NCBI RefSeq assembly: GCF_004360225.1
Contig: NZ_SNUA01000013.1
Span: 62,001 to 126,000, forward strand
Origin: Alcanivorax sp. 24
GTDB lineage: Bacteria; Pseudomonadota; Gammaproteobacteria; Pseudomonadales; Alcanivoracaceae
Length of the DNA: 64,000 nt
Direction: 5' to 3'
Position 1 is the first letter of the stretch. Every line of letters starts with the position of its first letter. The translations under genes were made by a program, and so were the position numbers. Of the stretch, positions 1-8,569 are shown piece after piece. The notes below the pieces were generated by a model. That model did no database searches. It saw nothing but the letters and a program-made list of their open reading frames with translations, and had not been told where the DNA came from.

Positions 1-338
1 TGACCGTGGTCGCCATCGGCACCTCCCTGCCGGAACTGGCTTCCAGTCTGGTCGCCATCCGCAAAAACGAGCACGATCTGGCGCTGGGCAATGTGCTAGG
101 CTCCAACCTGTTCAATACCCTGGCGGTGGTGGGGATCGCCGGCGCGATTCATCCGGTGGCGGTGGAACCGGCGGTGCTTTATCGGGACTGGGCGGTGATG
201 ACCGGCCTGACCCTGCTGCTGTTCGTGTTCGGGTATGGCTTCCGTGGCCGGGGGCGAATCAATCGCTTGGAAGGCTCGGTATTGCTGGTTATTTATCTGG
301 CCTACACCGGTTATCTTGTGACCACCATGGTGCCTTGA
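1..338 (+). CDS. Calcium/sodium antiporter, C-terminal part (truncated by window edge)
   Basis: The open frame enters from the left edge, so only about the last 112 residues are present. The motif G-T-S-L-P-E-L-A-S-S near the start is the hallmark alpha-repeat motif of the Ca2+/cation antiporter (CaCA) superfamily, YrbG-like branch, and G-N-V-L-G-S-N-L-F-N follows it. Three to four hydrophobic segments complete the second half of the carrier. Family knowledge: these inner-membrane proteins exchange Ca2+ for Na+ or H+. The start codon and first alpha repeat lie outside the window, so substrate and length cannot be judged. Confidence 0.85.
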   Translation, partial: TVVAIGTSLPELASSLVAIRKNEHDLALGNVLGSNLFNTLAVVGIAGAIHPVAVEPAVLYRDWAVMTGLTLLLFVFGYGFRGRGRINRLEGSVLLVIYLAYTGYLVTTMVP

Positions 339-424
339 CGCGGTGACGATGGCGGCGAGCAAAAGAAGGTGGGCCGCCGGGGGGCGCCCGGCCGTGAAAG
401 CCACGGCGAAAAGAGGACAATGGA

Positions 425-1588
425 ATGCGTGAGCGTCTGGAGCAGCAGTCTTTTCTGGCTTTTCTGATTCTGGTGACGGTGGCCTTCTTGTTGCTGCTGC
501 GCCCTTTTTATGCGCCGGTGTTCTGGGCCTTCGCGGTGGCACTGATTTTTTTTCCGATGCAGCGCCGTCTGTTGGCGCGCTGGCCGGGGCGGCGCAATCT
601 GGCCGCCATGATCACCTTGCTGCTGAGCATCGTGGTGGTGGTCATCCCGGTGCTGGTGGTGGCGGCCTCCTTCATCCGGGAAGGGCTGGCGGTGTATGAC
701 CGCGTGCAACAGGGGGAATTTGATCCGGCCAGCTATCTGCAAAAACTGGAGATGGCCTTCCCTTCCGCCCATTACTGGTTGCAACGTCTGGGGGTGGATT
801 TCTCCGATCTGGGCGCGCAGTTGATGTCGGGTCTGAAGGCCGCCGGCCAGTTCCTGGCCAAGCGGGCGCTGGATGTGGGCCAGAATACGTTCCAGTTCTT
901 CGTCAATCTCGGCCTGATGCTGTATCTCACCTTCTTCCTGCTGCGTGACGGCCCCGCTTTGGTGAATCTGCTGATCCGGGCGCTGCCGCTGGGTGATGAC
1001 CGGGAGCGGATGATCTTCAGCAAATTCGCCGAGGTGACCCGGGCCACGGTGAAAGGTAATCTGGTGATCGCGGTGATCCAGGGGGCGCTGGGAGGGCTGA
1101 TTTTCTGGGTTCTGGGTATGCCGGCGGCGGTGCTGTGGGCGGTGGTGATGGCGCTGTTGTCGTTGATTCCAGCCCTGGGGGCGAGTCTGGTGTGGGTGCC
1201 GGTGGCGTTGTATATGTACGCCACCGGGGATGTGACTGAAGCGGTGATTCTGGTGCTGTTCGGTGTCTTCGTCATCGGGCTGGTGGACAACCTGCTGCGC
1301 CCGGTTCTGGTCGGCCGCGACACCAAACTGCCGGATTATCTGGTGTTGTTTTCCACCCTGGGCGGGTTGACGTTGTTCGGTATCACTGGCTTCGCCCTGG
1401 GGCCGTTGCTGGCGGGCCTGTTTGTTTCGTTCTGGCAAATTTTCATTCAGGAGTTCAATGTGGACGCCGATGAAAACGGGAACCCGGCCGTCGCGGACGG
1501 GTCCATGGAAGAACAGCCGGTACCGGAGCCTGAAGTCCGGATTCCGGGGGGTAATAAGGACGACAACGGCGATAACGAGAGAGAATGA
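425..1588 (+). CDS. AI-2E family transporter (PerM/YdiK-like permease)
   Basis: A 387-residue polytopic inner-membrane protein. Hydrophobic segments lie near residues 12-48 and 58-85, then a soluble stretch to about residue 150, then a run of membrane helices from about 150 to 345. This is the layout of the AI-2E/UPF0118 family. Members include TqsA (autoinducer-2 export) and Na+/H+ antiporters, so substrate cannot be predicted from family alone. The last 40 residues are a charged, acidic cytoplasmic tail. AGAGGA lies just before the chosen ATG. The stop overlaps the next start (ATGA), so it is translationally coupled to the lipoprotein gene downstream. Confidence 0.85.
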   Translation: MRERLEQQSFLAFLILVTVAFLLLLRPFYAPVFWAFAVALIFFPMQRRLLARWPGRRNLAAMITLLLSIVVVVIPVLVVAASFIREGLAVYDRVQQGEFDPASYLQKLEMAFPSAHYWLQRLGVDFSDLGAQLMSGLKAAGQFLAKRALDVGQNTFQFFVNLGLMLYLTFFLLRDGPALVNLLIRALPLGDDRERMIFSKFAEVTRATVKGNLVIAVIQGALGGLIFWVLGMPAAVLWAVVMALLSLIPALGASLVWVPVALYMYATGDVTEAVILVLFGVFVIGLVDNLLRPVLVGRDTKLPDYLVLFSTLGGLTLFGITGFALGPLLAGLFVSFWQIFIQEFNVDADENGNPAVADGSMEEQPVPEPEVRIPGGNKDDNGDNERE

Positions 1589-2364
1589 TGAAATTCCTGC
1601 TGCTGCCCATGATGCTGCCATTCCTGATGGCCATGACCATGTCCGGGTGCGAGGACGAGGACGGCGATGGTGGCCGCTTCCGGTCCAGCGCCACGGTGTA
1701 CTACTACAATCAGATCACGCATAACGGCAATGCCGATCAGACCGCGCTGACCGTGGATCTGACCATCGATGATGAGAGCATCACCGGGCAGGGCTATTCT
1801 GATGAAGCCGAGGGGCCGAGCCTGCAAGTCACCATCGATGACGCCAACGACAATCAGGACAATAGCGTGCAGATGACTGGCGTCAGCGGCAGCGGTTCGA
1901 CCCTGTTCCAGCAGCGTCTGCGTCTGGCCAACGATACCGGTTACACCTTGGTGTCTTACGGCGACCTTACCACGGGTGCCGCTCAGGCCAAGCTGTTGCC
2001 CCAGGAAATTGGCGATGTGCCCAGTGGCACGGTGCGCTTCCGGGTGATCAATACGGTGACGTTTTCCGATGCATTCTCCATAGATGTACGCGTTAACGGC
2101 GACGACACTGCTTTCGGGACGGATCTACAACGTGGTGATGTCACCGGTTACCAGACCATGAACAGCGGGCGCCTGAATATGGAAGTGCTGGTTAACGGCG
2201 TTTCCCCGGAACGTCGTATTACCCGGGTGGACTGCGCCATGAATGGTGGCCGCAGCTACGATGCCATCCTTGTGTTCAGTGACCCCCTGAATTTCCCGTT
2301 GAGTTACGAAGACGCCGACGACCAACTGGTGCTTTACTGCCACGAACACGACCGTAATCCCTGA
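1585..2364 (+). CDS. Putative lipoprotein, DUF4397-like, unknown function
   Basis: The N-terminus is a short hydrophobic signal ending in M-S-G-C (Cys22), a plausible lipobox, followed by an acidic D/E-rich linker. An ATG at 1588 is an equally good start. The mature part has beta-rich segments of the form VRFRVINT...SIDVRVNG...GYQTMNSGRLNMEV, reminiscent of DUF4397 domains (tandem beta-sandwich repeats of secreted proteins). That resemblance is from memory and not certain. Two late cysteines could form a disulfide. It shares an ATGA overlap with the upstream AI-2E permease, suggesting co-expression. No enzymatic motif is visible; function unknown. Confidence 0.65.
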   Translation: MMKFLLLPMMLPFLMAMTMSGCEDEDGDGGRFRSSATVYYYNQITHNGNADQTALTVDLTIDDESITGQGYSDEAEGPSLQVTIDDANDNQDNSVQMTGVSGSGSTLFQQRLRLANDTGYTLVSYGDLTTGAAQAKLLPQEIGDVPSGTVRFRVINTVTFSDAFSIDVRVNGDDTAFGTDLQRGDVTGYQTMNSGRLNMEVLVNGVSPERRITRVDCAMNGGRSYDAILVFSDPLNFPLSYEDADDQLVLYCHEHDRNP

Positions 2365-2497
2365 TTCCGGTCCGCTCCTCTATCCACGGATTTGCTGTGG
2401 CGCCTGCGGGCGAGGTCCCGCTATGGCGCCCGCCCGGCTCCGGTATATACTCGCGCTCCTTTGATCCTGTTCTCAGCCTGTTCCGTGGAGATCATCA

Positions 2498-2779
2498 ATG
2501 TTCAAGGTTAACGAGTATTTCGATGCCAAGGTGGCGTCCATTGCCTTCCAGACCGAGGATAAGCCCGCCACCGTCGGCGTCATGGCCCCGGGCGACTATG
2601 AATTCGGCACCAGCCAGCATGAAACCATGACCGTGGTCAGCGGTGCCCTTACCGTGCAGCTGCCGGGCGCGGAAGACTGGCGCACCTACGCCGCCGGCGA
2701 AACCTTCGACGTGGAGGCCGATCAGCGCTTCCAGGTGAAAGTGGCGGTGGATACAGCTTATCTGTGCCTGTACGGCTGA
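2498..2779 (+). CDS. ppnP: Pyrimidine/purine nucleoside phosphorylase PpnP
   Basis: A 93-residue single-domain cupin matching the PpnP (YaiE, DUF1255) family in length and in motifs: F-K-V-N-E-Y-F-D near the start, [15 protein letters not shown], and [13 protein letters not shown] in the middle. Family members phosphorolyse several nucleosides to a free base and ribose-1-phosphate in the cytoplasm. GGAG lies ten bases before the ATG. It appears monocistronic; a REP-like palindrome starts 15 bases after the stop. Confidence 0.92.
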   Translation: MFKVNEYFDAKVASIAFQTEDKPATVGVMAPGDYEFGTSQHETMTVVSGALTVQLPGAEDWRTYAAGETFDVEADQRFQVKVAVDTAYLCLYG

Positions 2780-2793
2780 TCGAAAAACGCTGT

Positions 2794-2865
2794 ATTCGCT
2801 GGCAAGCCAGCTTCCCACGGAGGGGTACTACGGAGCCGCTGTGGGAAGCTGCCTTGGCAGCGAAT
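2794..2865. repeat. REP-like palindromic repeat
   Basis: Two inverted half-units: the left starts ATTCGCTGGCAAGCCAGC and the right ends GCTGCCTTGGCAGCGAAT, joined by CCGCTGTGGGAAGC. The same layout recurs at 6910, 10084, 23830, 36761 and 37620. It can fold into a long hairpin. It is immediately followed by a second, unrelated inverted-repeat element. Confidence 0.85.
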
Positions 2866-2871
2866 CGGTAT

Positions 2872-3036
2872 TAGGGCCTGTTCACCCTATTTCCACCGCG
2901 CCTGTTGCGGCTAAAACGTCGCCACTCCGCGTTACTCGTCGTTCATTTGGAATGACCAAACCGCGCGGCCCTCCGCCTCGCTGGAGGCAAAAAGGGCATC
3001 CAGCAGGCGCGATGGAAATAGGGTGAACAGGTCCTA
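2872..3036. repeat. 165-bp element with 33-bp terminal inverted repeats (MITE-like)
   Basis: The left end (2872-2904) and the right end (3004-3036) are inverted copies matching at 31 of 33 positions; both begin TAGG(G/A)CCTGTTCACCC. The roughly 100-bp centre carries no credible gene. The structure resembles a miniature inverted-repeat element, but no target-site duplication is obvious and no transposase is nearby. With the adjacent REP it fills the 334-bp gap between ppnP and the patatin gene. Only one copy is in the window. Confidence 0.75.
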
Positions 3037-3113
3037 GCTTCATGCTTCCCAACTTTTGCTCCACCTCCCCATTCTGATTAGTATTGCCGGCTTTCCAACG
3101 CCAGGAGTTGACG

Positions 3114-4229
3114 GTGCCCGCTATCCATACCCGCGAACCGGCGCTGACCCTTCGTGCCGGCGATGAGGCCATCGCGCACATCCGCGAGCATGGACTGCGT
3201 GCGGCGGACATCGAGGTGCTGCCCGGTGCCGCCGGCGGACCCAAGGGCGTGGGGATCGTCGGCCTCGACCAGGCCATCTTCGGTGACTTTCTGTCGCGGG
3301 CGCCGCGCCAGCGCACCTTGATCGGAGCCTCCATCGGCAGTTGGCGTTTCGCCGCCGTCGCCAGCGGCAGGGATGGCGACGCCCGTTCCAGGGCGCTGGC
3401 GCGGCTGGCGGATCTGTATACCCGGCAGCGTTTCCCCAAAGGCATTACCGCCCACGAGGTCACCCGCCGTTGCGCCGCCATGCTTTCCGACCTGCTGGAT
3501 GAGCAGGACGGCACCATCCTCGACAACCCGGATTACCGGCTGGTGGTGGTGGTGATTCGCAGCCGTGGGCTGATGACGCGGGACGGTGGTCTGGGTCTGG
3601 GTCTGGGTCTGGCCGGCGTGATTGGCGGCAATTTGCTGAGCCGTCGGGCGCTGGGCGCTTTCATGGAACGCGGGCTGGTCTATAACGGTGGCAAGGAGAA
3701 TCTGCCGTTGGCGCCATTGGCGGATTTCGCCACCCACCATGTGACGCTGACGGGCGATAACCTGCGCGCCACTCTGCTGGCCAGCGCCGCCATTCCCATG
3801 GTGTTGGAAGGCGTACGGGATATTCCCGGGGCCCCGCCGGGCGTCTACCGGGATGGCGGCATGCTCGATTACCATCTGGATCTGCCGTATCGCACGGAAG
3901 GACTGGTGCTGTACCCGCATTTCACCGACCGGGTGATTCCCGGCTGGTTCGACAAGCCGCTACGCTGGCGCAATGGCGACCCCGGGCGTTTGTCCCGCAC
4001 TGTATTGGTGTCGCCGTCGCCGCAATATCTGGCCAGCCTGCCCCATGGCAAGCTGCCGGACCGCACCGACTTCAAGCGTTATCTCGATGATGACGCCGGC
4101 CGTGAACGCTATTGGCGCACGGCCATTGATGAAAGCCGGCGCCTGGGAGATGAATTTCTGGAGCTGGTGGAGAGCGGCCATGTCGCTGATCGCCTTCATC
4201 CGCTGTTGGGCCGCCGGCCCGCGAACTGA
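3114..4229 (+). CDS. Patatin-like phospholipase family protein
   Basis: 371 residues from a GTG start preceded at six bases by AGGAG; an in-frame TTG 30 bases upstream has no ribosome site and was not used. Patatin signatures are visible: a glycine-rich oxyanion loop (G-A-A-G-G-P-K-G-V-G), the nucleophile elbow G-A-S-I-G-S, and the D-G-G of Y-R-D-G-G-M-L-D, which supplies the Ser-Asp dyad. Such enzymes hydrolyse acyl chains from phospholipids or neutral lipids. No signal peptide is seen, so it is probably cytoplasmic. A (GGTCTG)4 microsatellite at 3588-3611 encodes GLGLGLGL in the middle of the protein. It stands alone, upstream of the cod genes. Confidence 0.85.
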   Translation: MPAIHTREPALTLRAGDEAIAHIREHGLRAADIEVLPGAAGGPKGVGIVGLDQAIFGDFLSRAPRQRTLIGASIGSWRFAAVASGRDGDARSRALARLADLYTRQRFPKGITAHEVTRRCAAMLSDLLDEQDGTILDNPDYRLVVVVIRSRGLMTRDGGLGLGLGLAGVIGGNLLSRRALGAFMERGLVYNGGKENLPLAPLADFATHHVTLTGDNLRATLLASAAIPMVLEGVRDIPGAPPGVYRDGGMLDYHLDLPYRTEGLVLYPHFTDRVIPGWFDKPLRWRNGDPGRLSRTVLVSPSPQYLASLPHGKLPDRTDFKRYLDDDAGRERYWRTAIDESRRLGDEFLELVESGHVADRLHPLLGRRPAN

Positions 4230-4288
4230 TTTGGCCCGCGGGTTGCACGGCCAGGCTCCGTGTTTCTCTGACCGTCACGGAGCTTGCC

Positions 4289-5545
4289 ATGTCTTCATCC
4301 GATGATTATCCGCTGAGCGCTGTTCCCGAGGACCAGCGTAAGGGGTTGTTGTCCACTTCGGTGGTGCTGCTCGGCTTCACCTTCTTCACCGCCACCATGT
4401 GGGCCGGCGGCAATCTCGGCACCGCGTTCTCGTTTCCGGAACTGCTCATGGTGATTCTGGTGGGCAATCTGCTGTTGGGGGCCTACGCCGCCGCGCTGGC
4501 CTACATCGCCTGCCGCAGCGGACTGAACACCGTGCTGATGGGGCGTTACTGTTTCGGGGATAAGGGCAGCAAGCTGTCCGACTGCCTGCTGGGCTTTACC
4601 CAGATCGGCTGGTACGCCTGGGGCACCGCCACCATCGCCATTGCTCTGGTAAAGATGACGCCGCTGCCGCAAGGGCTGGAGTTGCCGTTGATGGTGGTGT
4701 TCGGCTTTGGTTTTTGTGTCACCGCCATGGTGGGCTATCGCGGGCTGGACTGGCTGTCCCGGTTCGCGGTGCCGGCCATGCTGCTGTTCATCGGTGTCAG
4801 CCTTTACCGGGGCGTGGTCGATGTGGGCGGATTCGAGGCGCTGAGCGCTCGCGCCGGCGGCGGTGACATGGGTTTCGCCGCCGCCATCACCGTGGTGATC
4901 GGCACCTTTGTCAGCGGTGGCACCATGGCCACCAACTGGAGCCGGTTTGCCCGCAGCGGCCGTATCGCGGTAATCGCCACCCTGGCGGCGTTCTTTCTTG
5001 GCAACGGTTTAATGGTGTTGGTCGGTGCCATGGGCACCCTGATCTATCAGCAAGCGGATATTGTTGATGTGATGATCACCCAGGGCTTCGTGGTGCTGGC
5101 GCTGCTGATGTTGTTCCTGAACATCTGGACCACTCAGGACAATACCATCTATAACTTTTCGGTGGCCGGCTGCAATCTGCTGCGTACCGGCCGACGCCGG
5201 GTGGTGACCATCGCCGGGGCTGGTATCGGCACGCTGCTGGCGGTGTTTGGTATGTACGATCTGCTGGTGCCGTTCCTGATTCTGCTGGGCACTTTCATTC
5301 CGCCATTGGGCGGGGTGATCATGGCGGACTTCTGGGTGCGTTTCCGGGGTCAATACCCTTCTCTGGAGGGTACGGTATTGCCGGCTTTCCAATGGTCCGG
5401 TTTGTGCGCCTACGGTCTCGGCGCCCTCGCAGCCTGGAGTTCGCCGGTATTGCCGCCGGTGGTCGGGGTGGGGGTGGCCTTCCTGGCTCACGCTCTGATT
5501 TCCCGCCTGTTGCCGGCGGCCGATGAGGTCCCGGAGCAGCCTTGA
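4289..5545 (+). CDS. codB: Cytosine permease CodB (NCS1 family)
   Basis: A 418-residue membrane protein with about twelve hydrophobic segments. Its N-terminus (DYPLSAVPEDQRKG, then GFTFFTATMWAGG) matches CodB of the nucleobase:cation symporter-1 family. It would import cytosine, or a close analogue, across the inner membrane. GGAG precedes the ATG. The stop is 20 bases before the codA start, so codB-codA form the standard uptake-plus-deamination operon. Confidence 0.93.
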   Translation: MSSSDDYPLSAVPEDQRKGLLSTSVVLLGFTFFTATMWAGGNLGTAFSFPELLMVILVGNLLLGAYAAALAYIACRSGLNTVLMGRYCFGDKGSKLSDCLLGFTQIGWYAWGTATIAIALVKMTPLPQGLELPLMVVFGFGFCVTAMVGYRGLDWLSRFAVPAMLLFIGVSLYRGVVDVGGFEALSARAGGGDMGFAAAITVVIGTFVSGGTMATNWSRFARSGRIAVIATLAAFFLGNGLMVLVGAMGTLIYQQADIVDVMITQGFVVLALLMLFLNIWTTQDNTIYNFSVAGCNLLRTGRRRVVTIAGAGIGTLLAVFGMYDLLVPFLILLGTFIPPLGGVIMADFWVRFRGQYPSLEGTVLPAFQWSGLCAYGLGALAAWSSPVLPPVVGVGVAFLAHALISRLLPAADEVPEQP

Positions 5546-5565
5546 GCCCGTTTTTTGGAGTGAAC

Positions 5566-6822
5566 ATGGAAATCGTCAACGTTCGTCTGCGCCAGCAACC
5601 CGACCTGTACACCCTGCGTATCGAGGAGGGACGCTTCACCGCCATCGAGCGCCAGCCGGATTCGGTAACGGCGGCGGGGGATCAACGGGACGGTCAGGGG
5701 CGGCTGGCCTGCGCGCCTCTGGTGGAACCGCACATCCACCTGGACGCGGCCTTCACCGCCGGCGAACCGGCCTGGAACCAGAGCGGCACCCTGTTCGAAG
5801 GCATCGAGCGCTGGAGCGAACGGCGCCCCATGCTCAGCAACGAGGACGTGCGCCGGCGCGCGCTACGCACCATGGAACTGCTGGTGGGACGGGGTGTGCA
5901 GCACATCCGCACCCACGCCGACACCACCGATCCGGACCTGGTGGCGCTGCGGGCGTTGTGCGAATTGCGTGATGAGTTGAAGGATTATATCGACCTGCAG
6001 GTGGTGGCGTTTCCCCAGGAGGGGCTTCTGTCCAGCCCGGGCGGGTTGGAGCGCATGGAACAGGCGCTGGAAATCGGCGCCGACGTGGTCGGCGGCATTC
6101 CTCATTTCGAGTTCACCCAGGAGCTGGGCAACGCCTCGATGAAGAAAGTCATCGAACTGGCGATCCGTTATGACCGGCTGGTGGACGTTCACTGCGACGA
6201 GATCGACGATCCCAATTCCCGTTTCCTGGAAGTGCTGGCCAGCGAGGCGTTGTTCAACGGGCTCGGCGGGCGTGTCACCGCCAGCCACACCACGGCCATG
6301 CATTCCTATGACAACGCCTATTGCTCCAAGCTGTTCCGGCTGCTCAAGCAGTCCGGCATCAACTTCATTTCCTGCCCCACCGAGAGCCTGCATTTGCAGG
6401 GGCGTTTTGACAATTATCCGAAACGGCGCGGCCTGACCCGGGTGAAAGAACTGAACGCGGCGGGCATCAATGTGTGCTTCGGTGAGGACTCCATTTTTGA
6501 CCCCTGGTATTCCCTCGGTAACGGCAGCCTGCTGCGGACGCTGGATTTCGGTCTGCATATCTGTCACATGATGGGCTACCAGGACTTCAGCCAGGCGTTG
6601 GACCTGATCACCGACAACAGCGCGCGAACCTTGAACATCCATGACTGCTACGGCATCGCCGTGGGTAAGCCGGGTAATTTCATTCTGCTCGATGGCGAAG
6701 ACGACTATTCGGTGCTGCGGCGTCAGGGTGAGGTGCTGTTGTCGGTGCGCGGCGGCAAAGTGATCATGGAACGGGAACCCTCCCGTTTGCTGACGCCCGC
6801 CTATCTGCCCGGCGCGGAATAA
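5566..6822 (+). CDS. codA: Cytosine deaminase CodA-type amidohydrolase, probable 5-methylcytosine deaminase
   Basis: 418 residues from the ATG after TTGGAG; an in-frame start 24 bases upstream is less likely. It aligns with E. coli CodA throughout, and the metal and catalytic residues are present: His56 and His58 (EPHIHLD), Gln151 (FPQEG), His209 and Glu212 (VHCDEID), His241 (SHTTAMHS) and Asp308. The residue after Asp308 is Ser309, where E. coli CodA has Asp314 (FGHDD against FGEDS here). Published work on CodA homologues lacking that Asp found efficient deamination of 5-methylcytosine to thymine, so this substrate is likely here in addition to or instead of cytosine. The protein is cytoplasmic and supplied by CodB. 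Confidence 0.9.
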   Translation: MEIVNVRLRQQPDLYTLRIEEGRFTAIERQPDSVTAAGDQRDGQGRLACAPLVEPHIHLDAAFTAGEPAWNQSGTLFEGIERWSERRPMLSNEDVRRRALRTMELLVGRGVQHIRTHADTTDPDLVALRALCELRDELKDYIDLQVVAFPQEGLLSSPGGLERMEQALEIGADVVGGIPHFEFTQELGNASMKKVIELAIRYDRLVDVHCDEIDDPNSRFLEVLASEALFNGLGGRVTASHTTAMHSYDNAYCSKLFRLLKQSGINFISCPTESLHLQGRFDNYPKRRGLTRVKELNAAGINVCFGEDSIFDPWYSLGNGSLLRTLDFGLHICHMMGYQDFSQALDLITDNSARTLNIHDCYGIAVGKPGNFILLDGEDDYSVLRRQGEVLLSVRGGKVIMEREPSRLLTPAYLPGAE

Positions 6823-6833
6823 TCCGCGCCGGG
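6808..6833 (+). terminator. Hairpin overlapping the codA stop codon
   Basis: An 11-bp perfect GC-rich stem (CCCGGCGCGGA and its complement) with a four-base loop containing the codA stop codon. There is no T-run after it, so it may act as a transcript-end stabiliser or a Rho-assisted terminator rather than a classical intrinsic one. Confidence 0.5.
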
Positions 6834-6860
6834 AAACTGTGCTACTCTTGCCGGCGCCTC

Positions 6861-6887
6861 ACAATTTGCTTGCACGCTTGCAGGCCT
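6861..6887. repeat. Short GC-rich interspersed repeat (GCTTGCACGC type)
   Basis: Contains GCTTGCACGCTTGCAGG, a partial copy of the family with consensus GCGTGTTGCGTGCAAGCG on the other strand. A further fragment (GGCGTGTTGCGTGCC) lies at 6995-7016 beyond the REP, so the 260-bp codA-MATE gap is essentially filled with repeat sequence. Confidence 0.55.
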
Positions 6888-6909
6888 TGGGAACATGAAT
6901 TCGCGCCGT

Positions 6910-6979
6910 ATTCGCGAGCAAGCTCGCTTCCCACAGCAGGACCTACGGAGCCGCTGTGGGAGCTGCCTTGGCAGCGAAT
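6910..6979. repeat. REP-like palindromic repeat
   Basis: Same architecture as the copy at 2794, starting ATTCGCGAGCAAGCTCGC and ending TTGGCAGCGAAT, with CCGCTGTGGGAGC between the arms. It sits between codA and the MATE gene. Confidence 0.8.
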
Positions 6980-7082
6980 CAACGTATAGACGTGTCGGCG
7001 TGTTGCGTGCCAACGAATTGTGGAACAGCAATGGTCCAGTCCATCGACCGCGACAACCTGACCCTCAACCCTTGACCGATTC

Positions 7083-8423
7083 GTGCAATCACAGTCTCTG
7101 ACTCGCCAAATATGGCGGCAAACCTGGCCGATGACCCTGGGCGTGATGTCGCTGCTGGGGTTCAACCTGGTGGACAGCGTTTTTGTTGCCCGTCTGGGCA
7201 CCGAACCACTGGCGGCGCAGTCGTTCACCTTCCCGCTGGTGTTTCTCAGCATTGGCGTGCAGGTCGGTGTCGGCATCGCCATCGCCGCGCTGATTTCCCG
7301 GGCCATTGGTGCCGGCGAATCGCATCGTGCCGGGCGTCTGGGATTGCTGGTGCTGGCCGGCGGTGGCGGGTTGATGGCGCTGTTGCTGGCGCTGCTGTGG
7401 CTGGTGCAGGAGCCGGCGTTCTCCTTGCTCGGCGCCAGCGAGTCAATCCGTGAACTGATCCGGCCATTCTGGACCGTGCAGGTGGTCGCCTCCTGGCTGG
7501 GGGCGCTGGCGTACTTTGGCTACAGCTTGTTCCGGGCGCACGGCAACACCCGGTTTCCCGGCACCATGATGGTGCTGACCAGCCTGATCAACCTGTGCCT
7601 GGACCCGTTGCTGATCTTCGGGATCGGTCCCTGGCGAGGGCTGGGGTTGATCGGGGCCGCCTGGGCGTCGCTGGTGGCGTTTGGCTGCGGCGCGTTGGCG
7701 GTGGCCTGGTCGTTGCGCGGTCGTGGCTGGCTGGAGCGGGTGGGGGCCTGGCGCGAAGCGCGTGCCTCGGCGCTGCCGTTCGCCCACATCGCCGGCCCCG
7801 CCATGATCAGCCAACTGATGCCGCCACTGGCCTCGATGCTGGCCACCGGCCTGGTGGCGCGGCTCGGGGAGAGCGCGGTGGCGGCCTGGGGGCTGACCAG
7901 CCGTCTGGAAAGCTTTTCCATCGTCCTGGTGCTGGGTATGACCATGGCGCTGCCGCCCTGGCTGGGCCGCTGTTACGGTGCCGGCAACTGGGCCGAGGTG
8001 GAGCGGCTGATGGCCAGCGCCGCGCGCATGGTGCTGTTTTGGCAGCTGGCGCTGGGCCTGGTCTTTGCTCTGGCGGCGCGGCCGCTGGCGTCGGCCCTGG
8101 TGGCCAGCGGGGAAGTGCGCGATACCCTGACTATCCTGATTCGCTTCCTGCCGCCCAGCTATGGCCTGCTGGGTATCTGCATGCTGGTGGTGTCGGCCAG
8201 CAACGCCCTGGGCTGGCCCTGGCGGGCCATGGGCATCTCATTCCTGCGCCTGTTCGCCTGTTATCTCCCCTTGCTGTGGCTGGGATCGGGGCTGGCCGGA
8301 TTTACCGGTCTCGCGCTGGGGGCCGCCCTCGGCAACGTATTGGCCGGGGTGATGGCCTGGAGAATGTACCGCCGTGCGGTGGCGCCGAAGCTGGCGGAGA
8401 GGACGCCTGATGCCGGACGCTAG
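7083..8423 (+). CDS. MATE family multidrug efflux transporter
   Basis: 446 residues with about twelve membrane helices in two homologous halves; PMTLGVMSLLGFNLVDSVFVARLG is the N-terminal MATE signature. These carriers export cationic drugs and metabolites using Na+ or H+ gradients. The GTG start has no clear Shine-Dalgarno sequence, so the true start may differ by a few codons (ATG at 7131 is possible). The last codons (TPDAGR) are made of a degenerate copy of the heptamer found in tandem 100 bases downstream, so the C-terminal tail has been eroded or extended by repeat sequence. Confidence 0.88.
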   Translation: MQSQSLTRQIWRQTWPMTLGVMSLLGFNLVDSVFVARLGTEPLAAQSFTFPLVFLSIGVQVGVGIAIAALISRAIGAGESHRAGRLGLLVLAGGGGLMALLLALLWLVQEPAFSLLGASESIRELIRPFWTVQVVASWLGALAYFGYSLFRAHGNTRFPGTMMVLTSLINLCLDPLLIFGIGPWRGLGLIGAAWASLVAFGCGALAVAWSLRGRGWLERVGAWREARASALPFAHIAGPAMISQLMPPLASMLATGLVARLGESAVAAWGLTSRLESFSIVLVLGMTMALPPWLGRCYGAGNWAEVERLMASAARMVLFWQLALGLVFALAARPLASALVASGEVRDTLTILIRFLPPSYGLLGICMLVVSASNALGWPWRAMGISFLRLFACYLPLLWLGSGLAGFTGLALGAALGNVLAGVMAWRMYRRAVAPKLAERTPDAGR

Positions 8424-8569
8424 ACGCCGGACGCTTTAGAACACCGGATCGTCGAGCGTTGCGGATATAAAAAAGCGTTTTAGTGCTTGCCAGGGCGTTG
8501 TGTCTGGTTTTGCATTATCGGCGTCCGGCGTCCGGCGTCCGGCGTCCGGCGTCCGGCGTCCGGCGTCCG
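8409..8569. repeat. Seven-copy GCGTCCG heptamer array with an inverted partner
   Basis: Seven perfect tandem copies of the 7-bp unit GCGTCCG occupy 8521-8569. At 8409-8432, overlapping the end of the MATE gene, are two inverted copies (GCCGGACGC twice). The two could pair into a long hairpin enclosing about 88 bases. The tandem block lies 118 bases upstream of the M20 hydrolase start. Heptamer tracts are prone to slippage, so copy number may vary between strains. Confidence 0.85.

Noticed and set aside
2882-3526. Minus-strand frame crossing the 165-bp element and the patatin gene
   Set aside because: Half is antisense to the patatin gene and half lies in an inverted-repeat element; no ribosome site.
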